A stretch of DNA of 64,000 bases from Flavobacterium psychrotolerans (GTDB lineage Bacteria; Bacteroidota; Bacteroidia; Flavobacteriales; Flavobacteriaceae), in contig NZ_QCZI01000006.1 in assembly GCF_003097635.1 (NCBI RefSeq), positions 1-64,000 of the forward strand. Reading direction: 5' to 3'. Below are positions 36,690 to 45,270 of the stretch, piece by piece. The translations under genes and the position numbers were made by a program. The notes under the pieces are model-generated. The model saw only the letters and a list, made by a program, of their open reading frames with translations, did not search any database and had not been told where the DNA came from. Every line of letters begins with the position of its first letter. Within the stretch, counting starts at the first letter, position 1.

Positions 36690-36718
36690 TTGGTGATTGC
36701 ATATTTATTTTAGATTTG
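36690..36718 (+). promoter_or_regulatory. promoter of the geranylgeranyl-reductase-type gene
   Basis: TTG (36690-36692), an 18-bp spacer and TAGATTTG (36711-36718) match the Bacteroidota consensus, 15 bp before the ATG at 36734. Confidence 0.6.
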
Positions 36719-36733
36719 CAAAAAATAAAATTC

Positions 36734-37876
36734 ATGAAAACGTTTGATGTAGCAATTATTGGCAGTGGTCCTTCAGGAGCATCAGCAGCTTTGGAATTAG
36801 CTAAAAATGGGATTTCGACCGTTATAATTGAAAAAGAAATCTTACCAAGATATAAAACATGCGGTGGCGGTTTTGTTTTCAGGGGAAGAAAAAATATGCC
36901 TTTTGATATTGCATCAGTGGTAGAACGAGAGTTTTATGATGTTGACATTCATTTTGAGAAAATGAATGTGAAACATACCACAAAAAGAGACAATCCGATA
37001 ATAAGCATGATTATGCGGGATGCTTTTGACAATTTGATTGTGGAAAAAGCGAAAGAAAATGGAGTCACACTGTTGCAAAATCACAAGGTTTTAGATATTA
37101 CTTTTGGAGAAATGCAAACCATCCATACTTCTGAAGGAGATGTAAAAGCCAAATTTATCATCGCCGCAGACGGCGCTTTGAGTCCCGTGGCCAAAATAGC
37201 CGGCTGGAAAGAAACGCGAACCATAATTCCTGCCTTAGAATATGAGGTGGAAGTTCCTGATTCCGATTTTGAACGATTATCGCAAAACGTACGTTTCGAT
37301 TTTGATGCCATCCCTTATGGCTATGGCTGGTGTTTTCCTAAAAAGAATCATTTATCCATAGGTGTTGCTGTTTTCTCAAAAACAAACAGCAAAATCAATT
37401 TGAAAGAATATTACGCAACGTATCTAAAAACATTGGGAATCAACGAAATGATAAAGGAGTCGGCTCATGGTTTCGTTATTCCAATTTCTCCTAGAACGGA
37501 TACTTTCGTTCAAAAAAATGTTTTTCTAATTGGGGATGCCGCAGGATTTGCCGACCCTATTTCTGCCGAGGGGATTTCCAATGCGATATTAAGCGGCAAA
37601 CTGGCGGCGCAATCTATTGTTGAGGGCAATCTCAATTCTAGTATTGCGGCACAATTGTACCACAAAAAATTAGAAGAAAATCTCCTTCCAGAAATAAAAT
37701 CGGGTCTTTTTATTGCAAAAATGTTTTACGAAAAACAAACCTTGCGCAATGGGATTATAAAAAAATATGGACAGTATCTAGCCGAGGCAATGACTGACTT
37801 ATTTATGGGAGACAGAACCTATCCGAAAGATTATAAAAAAACCATTACCCGGAAAATCAAAGAAATCTTTTTTTAG
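36734..37876 (+). CDS. geranylgeranyl reductase family FAD-dependent oxidoreductase
   Basis: A 380-residue flavoprotein with FDVAIIGSGPSGASAALELA (FAD dinucleotide motif, residues 4-23). CGGGFVFRGRKNMPF (about 47-61) follows, then IAADGALSPVAK and LIGDAAGFADPISAEGISNA (about 271-290). The pattern is that of geranylgeranyl reductase/ChlP-like enzymes that saturate isoprenoid chains, in Bacteroidota perhaps on menaquinone or carotenoid-like lipids. The start at 36734 (MKTFDVAI) is preferred over an upstream TTG. Confidence 0.85.
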   Translation: MKTFDVAIIGSGPSGASAALELAKNGISTVIIEKEILPRYKTCGGGFVFRGRKNMPFDIASVVEREFYDVDIHFEKMNVKHTTKRDNPIISMIMRDAFDNLIVEKAKENGVTLLQNHKVLDITFGEMQTIHTSEGDVKAKFIIAADGALSPVAKIAGWKETRTIIPALEYEVEVPDSDFERLSQNVRFDFDAIPYGYGWCFPKKNHLSIGVAVFSKTNSKINLKEYYATYLKTLGINEMIKESAHGFVIPISPRTDTFVQKNVFLIGDAAGFADPISAEGISNAILSGKLAAQSIVEGNLNSSIAAQLYHKKLEENLLPEIKSGLFIAKMFYEKQTLRNGIIKKYGQYLAEAMTDLFMGDRTYPKDYKKTITRKIKEIFF

Positions 37877-37979
37877 ACGTGAAAATATTCCGGTAAAATA
37901 TCGGCTCACATAAAAAAAGTGAAGGGAAGTTCTAAAAACGTTGCCGTGAATTGGTAACGGATATGCCATAAAAAATGGG

Positions 37980-38120
37980 TTACTCCAATTCGTTAAAATA
38001 CTCCAACAATATCTTGTCATTCATTAGCGTTGGGGTGAAAACTTCCAAAAAGCATAGCTTTTCATTTTGGGCATACAAGGCCTTCAGACCATTAATGGGG
38101 AAGTTGTCCGAACTGAAAAT
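37980..38120 (-). pseudogene. C-terminal remnant resembling MenD
   Basis: On the minus strand, between the PagL-like gene and a stop at 37980-37982, is an open stretch reading GLKALYAQNEKLCFLEVFTP then TLMNDKILLEYFNELE. The segment EVFTPxxMNDxxLLxYF resembles the very end of menaquinone-pathway MenD proteins of this phylum. There is no start codon, only about 45 codons remain, and it continues in the same frame after the stop of the PagL-like gene. A decayed gene end is the simplest reading; the MenD identity is from memory of the family and only moderately certain. Confidence 0.4.
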
Positions 38121-38153
38121 GGTGTGGTGTGGTGATCGAGTTGAATGGTGTTT

Positions 38154-38768
38154 TTATAACGAAAAAGAAAAGCCAAATTCAAGATTTAGGGTATTATACC
38201 CAGCATTGTGTTTTAGCAGACCCAAATTAGAAACGTGCCGAATATTGGGACACAGCTCAAAAGTGATTGCATTTGTTTTTAGGGATATTCCCAGACCCAA
38301 AACATCCGAAAAAGCAAACCCTTTAGACAGTCGTTCCGTTTCGGTATCGGCCATCAAAGGCCCCACACTTCCTAATACATAGATGCTGCTTTTTTTTAAA
38401 ATCGGTTTCCTAAGGATGATCCCGATGTTTAAAATATACTCTTTTAGGGTTTTAAATTGAGTATATTTTGCCCTTTTTCCATCATAATCAGGTTCGTTTG
38501 ACGTTACAAAATAGGGGTTCAAAAGTTGGTGTGTGGCAAAATTGACTTCAGGCTGAAGCAACAATTCGTACCGTAAAGTCTTTGTTTCCTTTAACAAACA
38601 ATCTAATTGTAGCTTGTAATACTGATTGGAAAAAGTATAATCCGAGTTTTTGATTTCATTGCCAAAACCATAGTGAAACCCCAAAGTACATTTGTGTGTT
38701 TTTTCTTGGGCAATAAAAAGATTACAGCTCAAAAGGAGTACTATAATGACAAGAATTTTAGTATCCAT
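38154..38768 (-). CDS. acyloxyacyl hydrolase / PagL-like outer-membrane protein
   Basis: This 204-residue protein has a signal peptide (residues 1-20, ending FIA-Q) and barrel-like strands ending in FGFSFSL. Near the C-terminus NIRHVSNLGLLKHNAGYN has the His-x-Ser-Asn pattern of lipid A 3-O-deacylase PagL and its relatives. In PagL the His and Ser are catalytic. It may trim acyl chains of lipid A in the outer membrane. The match is short, so the family is likely but not certain. Confidence 0.6.
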   Translation of the reverse strand: MDTKILVIIVLLLSCNLFIAQEKTHKCTLGFHYGFGNEIKNSDYTFSNQYYKLQLDCLLKETKTLRYELLLQPEVNFATHQLLNPYFVTSNEPDYDGKRAKYTQFKTLKEYILNIGIILRKPILKKSSIYVLGSVGPLMADTETERLSKGFAFSDVLGLGISLKTNAITFELCPNIRHVSNLGLLKHNAGYNTLNLEFGFSFSL

Positions 38769-38937
38769 AAACCGGTTTTTTTAACGGTTTGAAGATTTTT
38801 GTTTCTCAAAAATCACTATATTAAATTTAACTCTTTTTAATCTGTTTTCAAAGTTTCGACGATGTAATTGTCTGTAAATGTTTGTTTTAATAAAACAAGA
38901 CGAACTTTTCTTACTCAAAAAGGAAACGCATTCCGGA

Positions 38938-40260
38938 TTACTTTTTTCCTATGGAGGCGTCTTCTTTCTTGGTCTGAGCCAATTGAAATGCCAATACTTT
39001 TTCGATCAATTCGTCTTTAGAGAGGTGGTGGAATATCTCCTTGATTTTCCCCTTAAAAGCGGCAGAAATTTCATGATTGGGTTTGGTTTTGAAGATTTTT
39101 TTAGCCCACAACACCGTGTTGTTTTCCTCGATACTTTCGGGTGTTGGTTTTTCAAATTTTATGAAATCAATGCCTAGATTTTTTCTGAAATCTTCCAGTC
39201 CCGCCACTTCTTCGGGTTGCAGAATGGTAAGGGAAATCCCCTTAGCTTGGGCACGGGCGGTTCTTCCGCTACGGTGCACATAAGTTTCATAGGTGTCGGG
39301 TAAATGGTAGTTCACCACATAGGCAATTTCGGCAACGTCAATTCCGCGCGCAGCCAAATCGGTAGCCACCAAAATGGAGACCTGACCCGCTCTGAACTGG
39401 TTCATGATTCTTTCCCGGATGGCCTGCGTTAAACTGCCGTGCAAAGCGCCGGAAGAGAATTTATTGATAGCTAAATTCTTAGCCAACTTGTTTACTGCGG
39501 CTTTGGTTTTACAGAAAATAATTCCGCGTTCGCCTTCCCTTTGGTTTAAAAAGTGCATTAGAAATTCTAGTTTTTCTATTGGCTCGACCACTGAGTACTG
39601 ATGAGTGATATTTTGATTTATTGCCGATTCGGATTCGGCGCTGAGGTGCGTGACATTTTTGTGCAGATAATTTTGAACTAATTGCTTGATGCTTCCGGGA
39701 ATCGTAGCCGAAAACAGCCAGGTTCGTCTTTCCTTGGGTAAGGCGGCAATAATTTCATCCAATCCTTCTTTTAGGGCGGTGACCATTTCGTCGGCCTCGT
39801 CCAAAACTAGAAATTGGGTGTTTTTTAATTGAATGGCGTTGCGTTGCAACAAGTCAATCAATCTGCCGGGGGTTGCAATAACAAGGTGTGCGCCTTCTGC
39901 CAGTTGCTGAATTTGTGGTTTTATGGGAACGCCACCGTAAACGGATACTATTTTGATATTGGGTATGTTGGTAGCAAAAGAGACTAAATTCGTGAAAATT
40001 TGATTTCCCAATTCCCGTGTTGGCACTAAAATTACGCCTTGAAGGGTTGGAATATTCGTATCGACCAATTGCAAAAGGGGCAAGCCAAAAGCGGCGGTTT
40101 TACCGGAACCCGTCTTGGATTGCGCCACAATATCGTTTTTGTTTTCTAACAAAACAGGGATTACTTTTTCCTGAATAGCCGTAGGAATGGTAATGCCTAA
40201 TTGGGTTAATGTATTGATTAGTGGTTTTATTAATCCGAGGGATGTAAATTTTGAAGCCAT
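38938..40260 (-). CDS. DEAD-box RNA helicase
   Basis: This 440-residue helicase contains AQSKTGSGKTAAFGLPLL (motif I, about residues 44-61), VPTRELGNQI (Ia), VLDEADEM (II), FSATIPGS (III) and HRSGRTARAQ (VI). It remodels RNA, probably in ribosome assembly or mRNA decay; the short C-terminal tail has no special RNA-binding domain. The start at 40260 (MASKFTSLGL) fits the Q-motif spacing; the frame from 40284 adds eight residues. A TAAATTTG -7 match lies at 40282-40289 on the minus strand. Confidence 0.93.
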   Translation of the reverse strand: MASKFTSLGLIKPLINTLTQLGITIPTAIQEKVIPVLLENKNDIVAQSKTGSGKTAAFGLPLLQLVDTNIPTLQGVILVPTRELGNQIFTNLVSFATNIPNIKIVSVYGGVPIKPQIQQLAEGAHLVIATPGRLIDLLQRNAIQLKNTQFLVLDEADEMVTALKEGLDEIIAALPKERRTWLFSATIPGSIKQLVQNYLHKNVTHLSAESESAINQNITHQYSVVEPIEKLEFLMHFLNQREGERGIIFCKTKAAVNKLAKNLAINKFSSGALHGSLTQAIRERIMNQFRAGQVSILVATDLAARGIDVAEIAYVVNYHLPDTYETYVHRSGRTARAQAKGISLTILQPEEVAGLEDFRKNLGIDFIKFEKPTPESIEENNTVLWAKKIFKTKPNHEISAAFKGKIKEIFHHLSKDELIEKVLAFQLAQTKKEDASIGKK

Positions 40261-40361
40261 TTTTGGAGTTTTAATTTTGTGCAAATTTAGGTTAATTCGA
40301 TGCAGTTTTCAGGGAACGAGCATATATTTACCCTAATTAGCAAGCAACGGCACCATCGTGC

Positions 40362-40391
40362 TTCTTTATTGCTTTTGACTTTGTACCTTTG
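40362..40391 (+). promoter_or_regulatory. candidate rnpA promoter
   Basis: TTC (40362-40364), a 19-bp spacer and TACCTTTG (40384-40391), an exact TAnnTTTG match, 23 bp before the rnpA ATG. Confidence 0.5.
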
Positions 40392-40414
40392 CTGCTACGC
40401 TTTTATAAAACAAA

Positions 40415-40813
40415 ATGAACTTTACCTACCCCAAATCCGAAAAGCTAAAAAGCAAAAAAACGATAGACTTGCTGTTCTCTAAAGGGAAGTCGGTGTCAAA
40501 ATATCCGTTGCGGTTGGTGTATGTGGAAAGTGATTATGGCATTCCGGAAGACTCGGAACAGAAAATAAAAATGGGGGTTTCGGTCTCCAAGAAATATTTC
40601 AAACATGCCGTAGATCGGAATTATTTTAAGCGCGTTCTCCGGGAAACCTACCGATTGAACAAACAAATCCTCCTTGATGCCCTGGACAAACGGTATGCGA
40701 TTATGTTTTTTTATCAAAGCAAAGACCGATTGAGCTATCCCGAAATTGAAACAAAAACGATTCAATTGTTTGAGAAGTTCGTGAAGGCAATAACCGAAGA
40801 AGAAAACAAATAA
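40415..40813 (+). CDS. rnpA: ribonuclease P protein component
   Basis: This 132-residue basic protein binds the RNase P RNA and helps cleave tRNA leaders. It shows MGVSVSKKYFKHAVDRNYFK followed by RVLRETYR (about residues 51-78), the RNP box with conserved Arg and Lys. KSKKTIDLLFSKGKSV near the N-terminus is also typical. It is not next to rpmH or dnaA here, a change from the classical order. Confidence 0.9.
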   Translation: MNFTYPKSEKLKSKKTIDLLFSKGKSVSKYPLRLVYVESDYGIPEDSEQKIKMGVSVSKKYFKHAVDRNYFKRVLRETYRLNKQILLDALDKRYAIMFFYQSKDRLSYPEIETKTIQLFEKFVKAITEEENK

Positions 40814-40856
40814 ATCCCTTTTTTAATACATGAAATTATAACGAAATGGTAAAAGT

Positions 40857-40888
40857 TTGCTTTTGTCATTGTTAATCCTTTATATTTG
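40857..40888 (+). promoter_or_regulatory. promoter of the second S41 peptidase
   Basis: TTG (40857-40859), a 21-bp spacer and TATATTTG (40881-40888), an exact -7 match, about 50 bp before the ATG. Confidence 0.5.
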
Positions 40889-40940
40889 AAGTTAAATCGT
40901 AATTTCGTTTGCCTAAATTCTCTTAAAGCACCACAAAATC

Positions 40941-42578
40941 ATGTACGCATTTCTTAAAAAAAGATATATCATTCCCGTTGTAGCCAGCGTTTTTCTTTTC
41001 GTTGGTGTTAGTTTTACCCAAGATTTTTTTGAGGTTGCCAAACAAATCGAAATCTTCACTACGCTTTTTAAAGCCGTCAATGCCAACTACGTGGATGAAA
41101 CGAATCCGGGGGAATTGATGGACACGGCTATAAAAAGCATGTTGGCCAGTTTGGATCCCTATACGAATTATTTTAACGAGCAGGATGTGGTGAAATTCAA
41201 AATCAACAATACGGGCGAATACACCGGAATTGGTGCCATGATTACCCGCAAGGAAGGAAAACTGATCATCAAGGAACCTTATAAAAACTTCCCTGCGGAC
41301 AAAGCGGGATTGAAAGCAGGAGACGAAATCATCCAGATTGGCGATGTGAATCTGATGGATTTCAAGGACGATGCCTCTCAATTGTTAAAAGGGGCCAAGA
41401 ACACTAAAGTAGACATTAAATACCTGCGCCAAGGCAAAACGCTGAACACCCAAATTGTTTTGGACGAAGTAGAAATCAAAGCCGTTCCCTTTTTTGGGAA
41501 AGTGGATGACAAAACGGGTTACATTGTTTTGTCACAATTCAACAAGAAAGCGTCGCTGGAAACCAAAGAAGCTTTGGAACAATTGAAAAAAGAAGGTGCC
41601 GAAAAAATCATTCTCGATTTGCGAGGAAATCCTGGAGGACTCTTGAATGAAGCAGTTAATATTTGCAATTTATTTGTGCCAAAAGATGAAATTATCGTTA
41701 CCACAAAATCTAAAATAGACAAGCACAACAATACCTACAAAACCAGCCGGGAACCTATTGATTTAGCCATTCCATTGGTTATACTCGTGGACGGAAAAAG
41801 CGCTTCGGCCTCAGAAATCGTTTCGGGTGCATTGCAGGATTTAGACCGTGCCGTAATTGTGGGCAGCCGCAGTTTTGGGAAGGGATTGGTGCAACGCCCT
41901 GTAGACTTGACCTACGGAACGCAAATAAAAATCACTATTTCTCGTTATTTCACCCCTTCCGGTCGATGTATTCAGGCATTGGATTATTCGCATAAAGACA
42001 AAGAGGGCAAGGCAATTCGGACGGCTTCTGTAAATTACAATGCGTTTAAAACCAAAAAAGGAAGAACGGTTTACGATGGCGGCGGAATCCTTCCGGATGA
42101 GGTTTTAGAGGAATCTAAGATGAGTTCTATAGCTGAAGCCTTAGTGAAAAACGACGGGATTTTTAATTATGTCACTTACTATTATTATAAAAATCCGAAT
42201 TTGGGAACCACCATTCCAACGATTACCGATGCCGATTTTGTGTCATTTAAAGTCTTCCTGAAAAATCAGAATTTTAACTTTGATACCGAAACGGAGCTTG
42301 CTTTGAAAAATACTTTGGCAGCGGCCAAAAAGGAAAAAATTGATGGCCAGATTACCCTTGAATACCAACAGTTGTTAGTGGCATTGCAAAAAAGCGAAGA
42401 TGCGCAACTCAACCAGAACCAAAAGGAAATCAAAAAATTAATTCTGGATGAAATCATCAAACGTTACCAATACAAAGAAGGTTTGTATCAATATTATGTA
42501 AAAAATAATTTAGAAATCAAAAAGGCAGTTTCCATTTTGAACAATCCAATAGAATATAACAAGATATTGAAAATATAA
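40941..42578 (+). CDS. S41 family C-terminal processing peptidase (CtpA type)
   Basis: A 545-residue protease with an N-terminal membrane anchor/signal (residues 8-25). The PDZ domain (about 85-165) has YTGIGAMITRKEGKLII and DKAGLKAGDEIIQIGD. The catalytic region has KSASASEIVSGALQDLD (Ser near residue 290) and FGKGLVQ (Lys, Gln). It is a paralogue of the 9.1 kb protease but shares only motif-level similarity, and the C-terminal third is Lys-rich and helical. Its stop overlaps the start of the next gene by one base, so the two form an operon. Confidence 0.9.
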   Translation: MYAFLKKRYIIPVVASVFLFVGVSFTQDFFEVAKQIEIFTTLFKAVNANYVDETNPGELMDTAIKSMLASLDPYTNYFNEQDVVKFKINNTGEYTGIGAMITRKEGKLIIKEPYKNFPADKAGLKAGDEIIQIGDVNLMDFKDDASQLLKGAKNTKVDIKYLRQGKTLNTQIVLDEVEIKAVPFFGKVDDKTGYIVLSQFNKKASLETKEALEQLKKEGAEKIILDLRGNPGGLLNEAVNICNLFVPKDEIIVTTKSKIDKHNNTYKTSREPIDLAIPLVILVDGKSASASEIVSGALQDLDRAVIVGSRSFGKGLVQRPVDLTYGTQIKITISRYFTPSGRCIQALDYSHKDKEGKAIRTASVNYNAFKTKKGRTVYDGGGILPDEVLEESKMSSIAEALVKNDGIFNYVTYYYYKNPNLGTTIPTITDADFVSFKVFLKNQNFNFDTETELALKNTLAAAKKEKIDGQITLEYQQLLVALQKSEDAQLNQNQKEIKKLILDEIIKRYQYKEGLYQYYVKNNLEIKKAVSILNNPIEYNKILKI

Positions 42579-43393
42579 TGATTCCATTTTTAAAGGTTTT
42601 ACCGTTGTTGTTTTGTGGGGTGCTTTTTGCCCAAGAGGAAAAAGTGCAGTCCGTTTATTTTGAATTTGATAAATTCAGTTTGGATGAAAATCAAAGCAAT
42701 GCCGTTGTTGATTTTATAAAAACTACTGATTCCACCCGAATCGAATCGGTTCAGATTTTTGGTTATACGGATGATGTGGGGAAGGATGCCTACAATTTTA
42801 AATTATCTACCAATAGAGCCAATACCATCAAGGAAAAACTGACTTTGAGTGGCATTAAAAATAAAATTATTGTCACCATTGAAGGCAAAGGACGCGTTTT
42901 AATTGATGATGATATATTGGAAAATCTTCCCGAAAAGCGCTCTAAAAACCGTAGGGTAGATGTGGTTTTGAATTTGAAGGAATTACCAAAAATTGAAATT
43001 CCGGGTTATTTTACCACCATTAAAAGGAAACATATTGTAGGGGATCATATTTATTTGGAAAACCTATTGTTTGAACGCGGGAGCAGCAAACTTACGTATG
43101 AAGCCAAAACGCAACTGGACAAAATTTCGAGAGCATTACTGAAATACAAGACTATGGAATTTGAAATACAAGGCCATATCTGTTGCACGCCTCCCTATCA
43201 AAAAGAAGCTATCGACATGGAAACCAGAAAGCGCAATTTATCCACCAATCGCGCCGAATCGGTTTATAAATACCTGACGATTAAAAGAGTCCTCAAGACC
43301 AGAATGACTTTTAAAGGCTATGGCAATACGGTTCCTTTGCATAAAGGTTCTGAATATGACAGAAGGGTAGAGTTGGTGATTACTAAAATATAG
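42578..43393 (+). CDS. OmpA-family protein with two OmpA-like domains
   Basis: This 271-residue protein has a signal peptide (residues 1-18, ending LFA-Q). The first OmpA-like domain (about 25-130) carries FGYTDDVGKDAYNFKLSTNR. The second (about 155-271) carries IQGHICCTPPYQKEAIDMET then STNRAESVYKYL, a less regular version with two Cys. The domains would bind peptidoglycan. Its last 91 bp occur a second time at 45.27-45.36 kb. It is translationally coupled to the S41 peptidase. Confidence 0.85.
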   Translation: MIPFLKVLPLLFCGVLFAQEEKVQSVYFEFDKFSLDENQSNAVVDFIKTTDSTRIESVQIFGYTDDVGKDAYNFKLSTNRANTIKEKLTLSGIKNKIIVTIEGKGRVLIDDDILENLPEKRSKNRRVDVVLNLKELPKIEIPGYFTTIKRKHIVGDHIYLENLLFERGSSKLTYEAKTQLDKISRALLKYKTMEFEIQGHICCTPPYQKEAIDMETRKRNLSTNRAESVYKYLTIKRVLKTRMTFKGYGNTVPLHKGSEYDRRVELVITKI

Positions 43394-43591
43394 TTAAACT
43401 TGACTGTAATGTTTATTGAAGAGTCCAAAGTTTTTTTATTCGTTTTTAGTTTAATCATATGTATAGGTCAAGACAATAGTAAATAAAACAGATTTTAATA
43501 ATAATTACCACACGAGAGTATCTATTTGGTATCTGGGGAATGTTTGATCTCTTATTATATATACTCCTTTCATAATTTTTAATCTTTTATA

Positions 43592-43660
43592 TTCCGCAAA
43601 GTCGGGAGACATTTGCGGAGCACTAACGTTTTAATCGAACACTTCGAGAGTGGGGTATTT
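43592..43660 (+). repeat. cassette-type repeat, copy R1
   Basis: A 69-bp unit. The core TTCCGCAAAGTCGGGAGACA continues with TTTGCGGAGC, so CCGCAAA and TTTGCGG form inverted arms. A second part, CACTTCGAGAGTGGGGTA, follows. Related copies lie at 44.35, 45.03 and 45.21 kb, with a weaker one at 36.37 kb. Confidence 0.8.
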
Positions 43661-43682
43661 GTCTTAATCTAGGATAAAGATA

Positions 43683-44252
43683 TTATCTGCAATCCCCTTT
43701 TTTCATTACATCGTAATCTGGATATTTTTTAACGAAACAACCATATTCTTTAATCAAATCCTTTGAGCCTTTATGTTCTATGGAAATCACACAAGCTTCA
43801 TATTTCTCAATATCTAATCTTATTTTTAAATTGTAATTAGTGTCACTAAAACTATAGTCCGCAGCAAAATAATCACCTCCATCATTTTCTGTTTTATCAA
43901 AGAATGACTCATCGGAACTTGTTAATACAGCTATACCTTTAAAATTGATTTGCTGATTATTCTTTTTCTTATTTCGAAGCATTAAATTAAATCCTAGTTT
44001 CTTCGGTATCCCATCTTCTTCCCCTTTATTCAAGGTTTTAATAGAAATCTTGTTACAAACAGAGTCATTGGCAAAAAAATAATTGGAATCATACTTGATT
44101 GAGTCCTTTTCTTGTTGACTAATTAAAAGTGTGTGTGTATTGCTTACTGACTTTGAATTCAGAATAGCGTTTTTTTTAGTCACAGTTTCTTTCTTTGAAC
44201 AACCTAACAAAAAACAAAATGTCATTAGGAAAAGTAATTGTAAATTTTTCAT
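43683..44252 (-). CDS. lipoprotein of unknown function, cassette 1
   Basis: A 189-residue protein beginning MKNLQLLFLMTFCFLLGC, a lipoprotein signal with the lipobox LLGC. Downstream there are charged, Asn/Lys-rich segments such as DYSFSDTNYNLKIRLDIEKY and no known domain. The start at 44252 begins the signal; the longer frame to 44276 adds eight residues. It lies between repeats R1 and R2, alone, with high AT content. No family is recognised. Confidence 0.7.
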   Translation of the reverse strand: MKNLQLLFLMTFCFLLGCSKKETVTKKNAILNSKSVSNTHTLLISQQEKDSIKYDSNYFFANDSVCNKISIKTLNKGEEDGIPKKLGFNLMLRNKKKNNQQINFKGIAVLTSSDESFFDKTENDGGDYFAADYSFSDTNYNLKIRLDIEKYEACVISIEHKGSKDLIKEYGCFVKKYPDYDVMKKGDCR

Positions 44253-44347
44253 TTTCTCTATTTTATATTCTTTCATTTTAATTAATGCATTCTTATTCCT
44301 CGTGGCACACTACTCATTGATGGAAGTACATATGATGGTGAATAGCC

Positions 44348-44454
44348 AGTCGGAGACATTTGCGGAGCACTAATGTTTTAATGGAGCACTTCGGAGAGCG
44401 GGGACATTTGCGGAGCACTAACGTTTTAATCGAACACTTCGAGAGTGGGGTATT
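44348..44454 (+). repeat. cassette-type repeat, tandem copies R2a and R2b
   Basis: Two head-to-tail units. The first (44348-44403) ends CACTTCGGAGAGCGGGG, and the second starts GACATTTGCGGAGCACTAAC and is almost identical to R1 over about 52 bp. Confidence 0.8.
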
Positions 44455-44486
44455 AGTTCATCACTAAATCTGGAACATTCCCTATA

Positions 44487-44948
44487 TTACCAAACAGAAT
44501 CTATTTTGTAGCCACTTTTATCTTTAACAACAGCTACATGAATAATAGCCATTTTAAATTCTTTCTTGTTTGAAGGATTTGTATAATCCTCAATATAAGA
44601 AACGATGTAAACATTTGGCTTGACGGAATCTTTTGTAACTAACAATTTTTCTATTTGGTTCAAATCCGCTACTTGGTCAATTGTCAACAAATCATGGTCT
44701 AACCCTTCAAGTTTAAATTGCTTTTTAATCTTATTTGTTAAATTCAAAGTGCAGTATATTGCTTTCAGGGAATCGATTTTTTTTACAAGAATATCAGGAT
44801 TAGAAGTGTTTGACCAAACTTTGTTATATGTGGTATAAAACTTTTTTAACATATTTTTTGCTTCAATCTCGGAAACTTGATTTTTTGATTGCCCGCAACT
44901 ACTTATAAATACAAATACTGAAATGGTTATAAATATTGATTTTTTCAT
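44487..44948 (-). CDS. lipoprotein of unknown function, cassette 2
   Basis: A 153-residue protein starting MKKSIFITISVFVFISSC, a lipoprotein signal with Cys 18. The mature part has a cystatin/NTF2-like flavour (helix AKNMLKKFYTTYNKVW, then strands VYIVSYIEDYT and HVAVVKDKSGYKIDSVW), as in DUF3828-type proteins, but no firm match. It is isolated between repeats R2 and R3 in the same orientation as the other cassette gene. Confidence 0.7.
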   Translation of the reverse strand: MKKSIFITISVFVFISSCGQSKNQVSEIEAKNMLKKFYTTYNKVWSNTSNPDILVKKIDSLKAIYCTLNLTNKIKKQFKLEGLDHDLLTIDQVADLNQIEKLLVTKDSVKPNVYIVSYIEDYTNPSNKKEFKMAIIHVAVVKDKSGYKIDSVW

Positions 44949-45029
44949 AATTTATTTTTCAAAAATTAATTCTCTTTTTAAGGGTTAGTTATCCAACGAA
45001 AAATTTCGTAATCTGGGTACGTTTGGTAA

Positions 45030-45088
45030 CCCCGCTCTCCGAAGTGTGTATCGGCAACGCTCCGCAAATGTCTCCTGACTTTGCGGAA
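45030..45088 (-). repeat. cassette-type repeat, inverted copy R3
   Basis: On the minus strand this reads TTCCGCAAAGTCAGGAGACA and so on to CACTTCGGAGAGCGGGG, the same family as R1/R2 but in the opposite orientation, with a different middle segment. Confidence 0.75.
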
Positions 45089-45141
45089 CAACATCAATCA
45101 TACTAATATTTTACAATAGAATTTTGGCTTAAAACATTTAC

Positions 45142-45187
45142 AAAAAATAGCTGAACCAACTCAACCTTATTTTATAGCTATTTTTTT
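45142..45187. terminator. possible terminator hairpin between R3 and R4
   Basis: AAAAAATAGCT (45142-45152) and AGCTATTTTTT (from 45176) can form an 11-bp stem with a 23-nt loop and a T-run. No gene end is near, so it may be part of the element. Confidence 0.35.
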
Positions 45188-45212
45188 CGAAGATACAATT
45201 TTTATAGAAAAA

Positions 45213-45270
45213 TTCCGCAAAGTCAGGAGACATTTGCGGAGCTTTTCATAGGAACTCTTTGTGGAGCGGG
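45213..45270 (+). repeat. cassette-type repeat, copy R4
   Basis: TTCCGCAAAGTCAGGAGACA, then TTTGCGGAGC and a shortened tail ending TGTGGAGCGGG. It is in the R1 orientation and directly abuts the duplicated end of the ompA gene. Confidence 0.75.

Noticed and set aside
43592..45270. CRISPR array reading of the repeated units
   Set aside because: The units are few, unevenly spaced by whole genes, one is inverted, and no cas genes are present.
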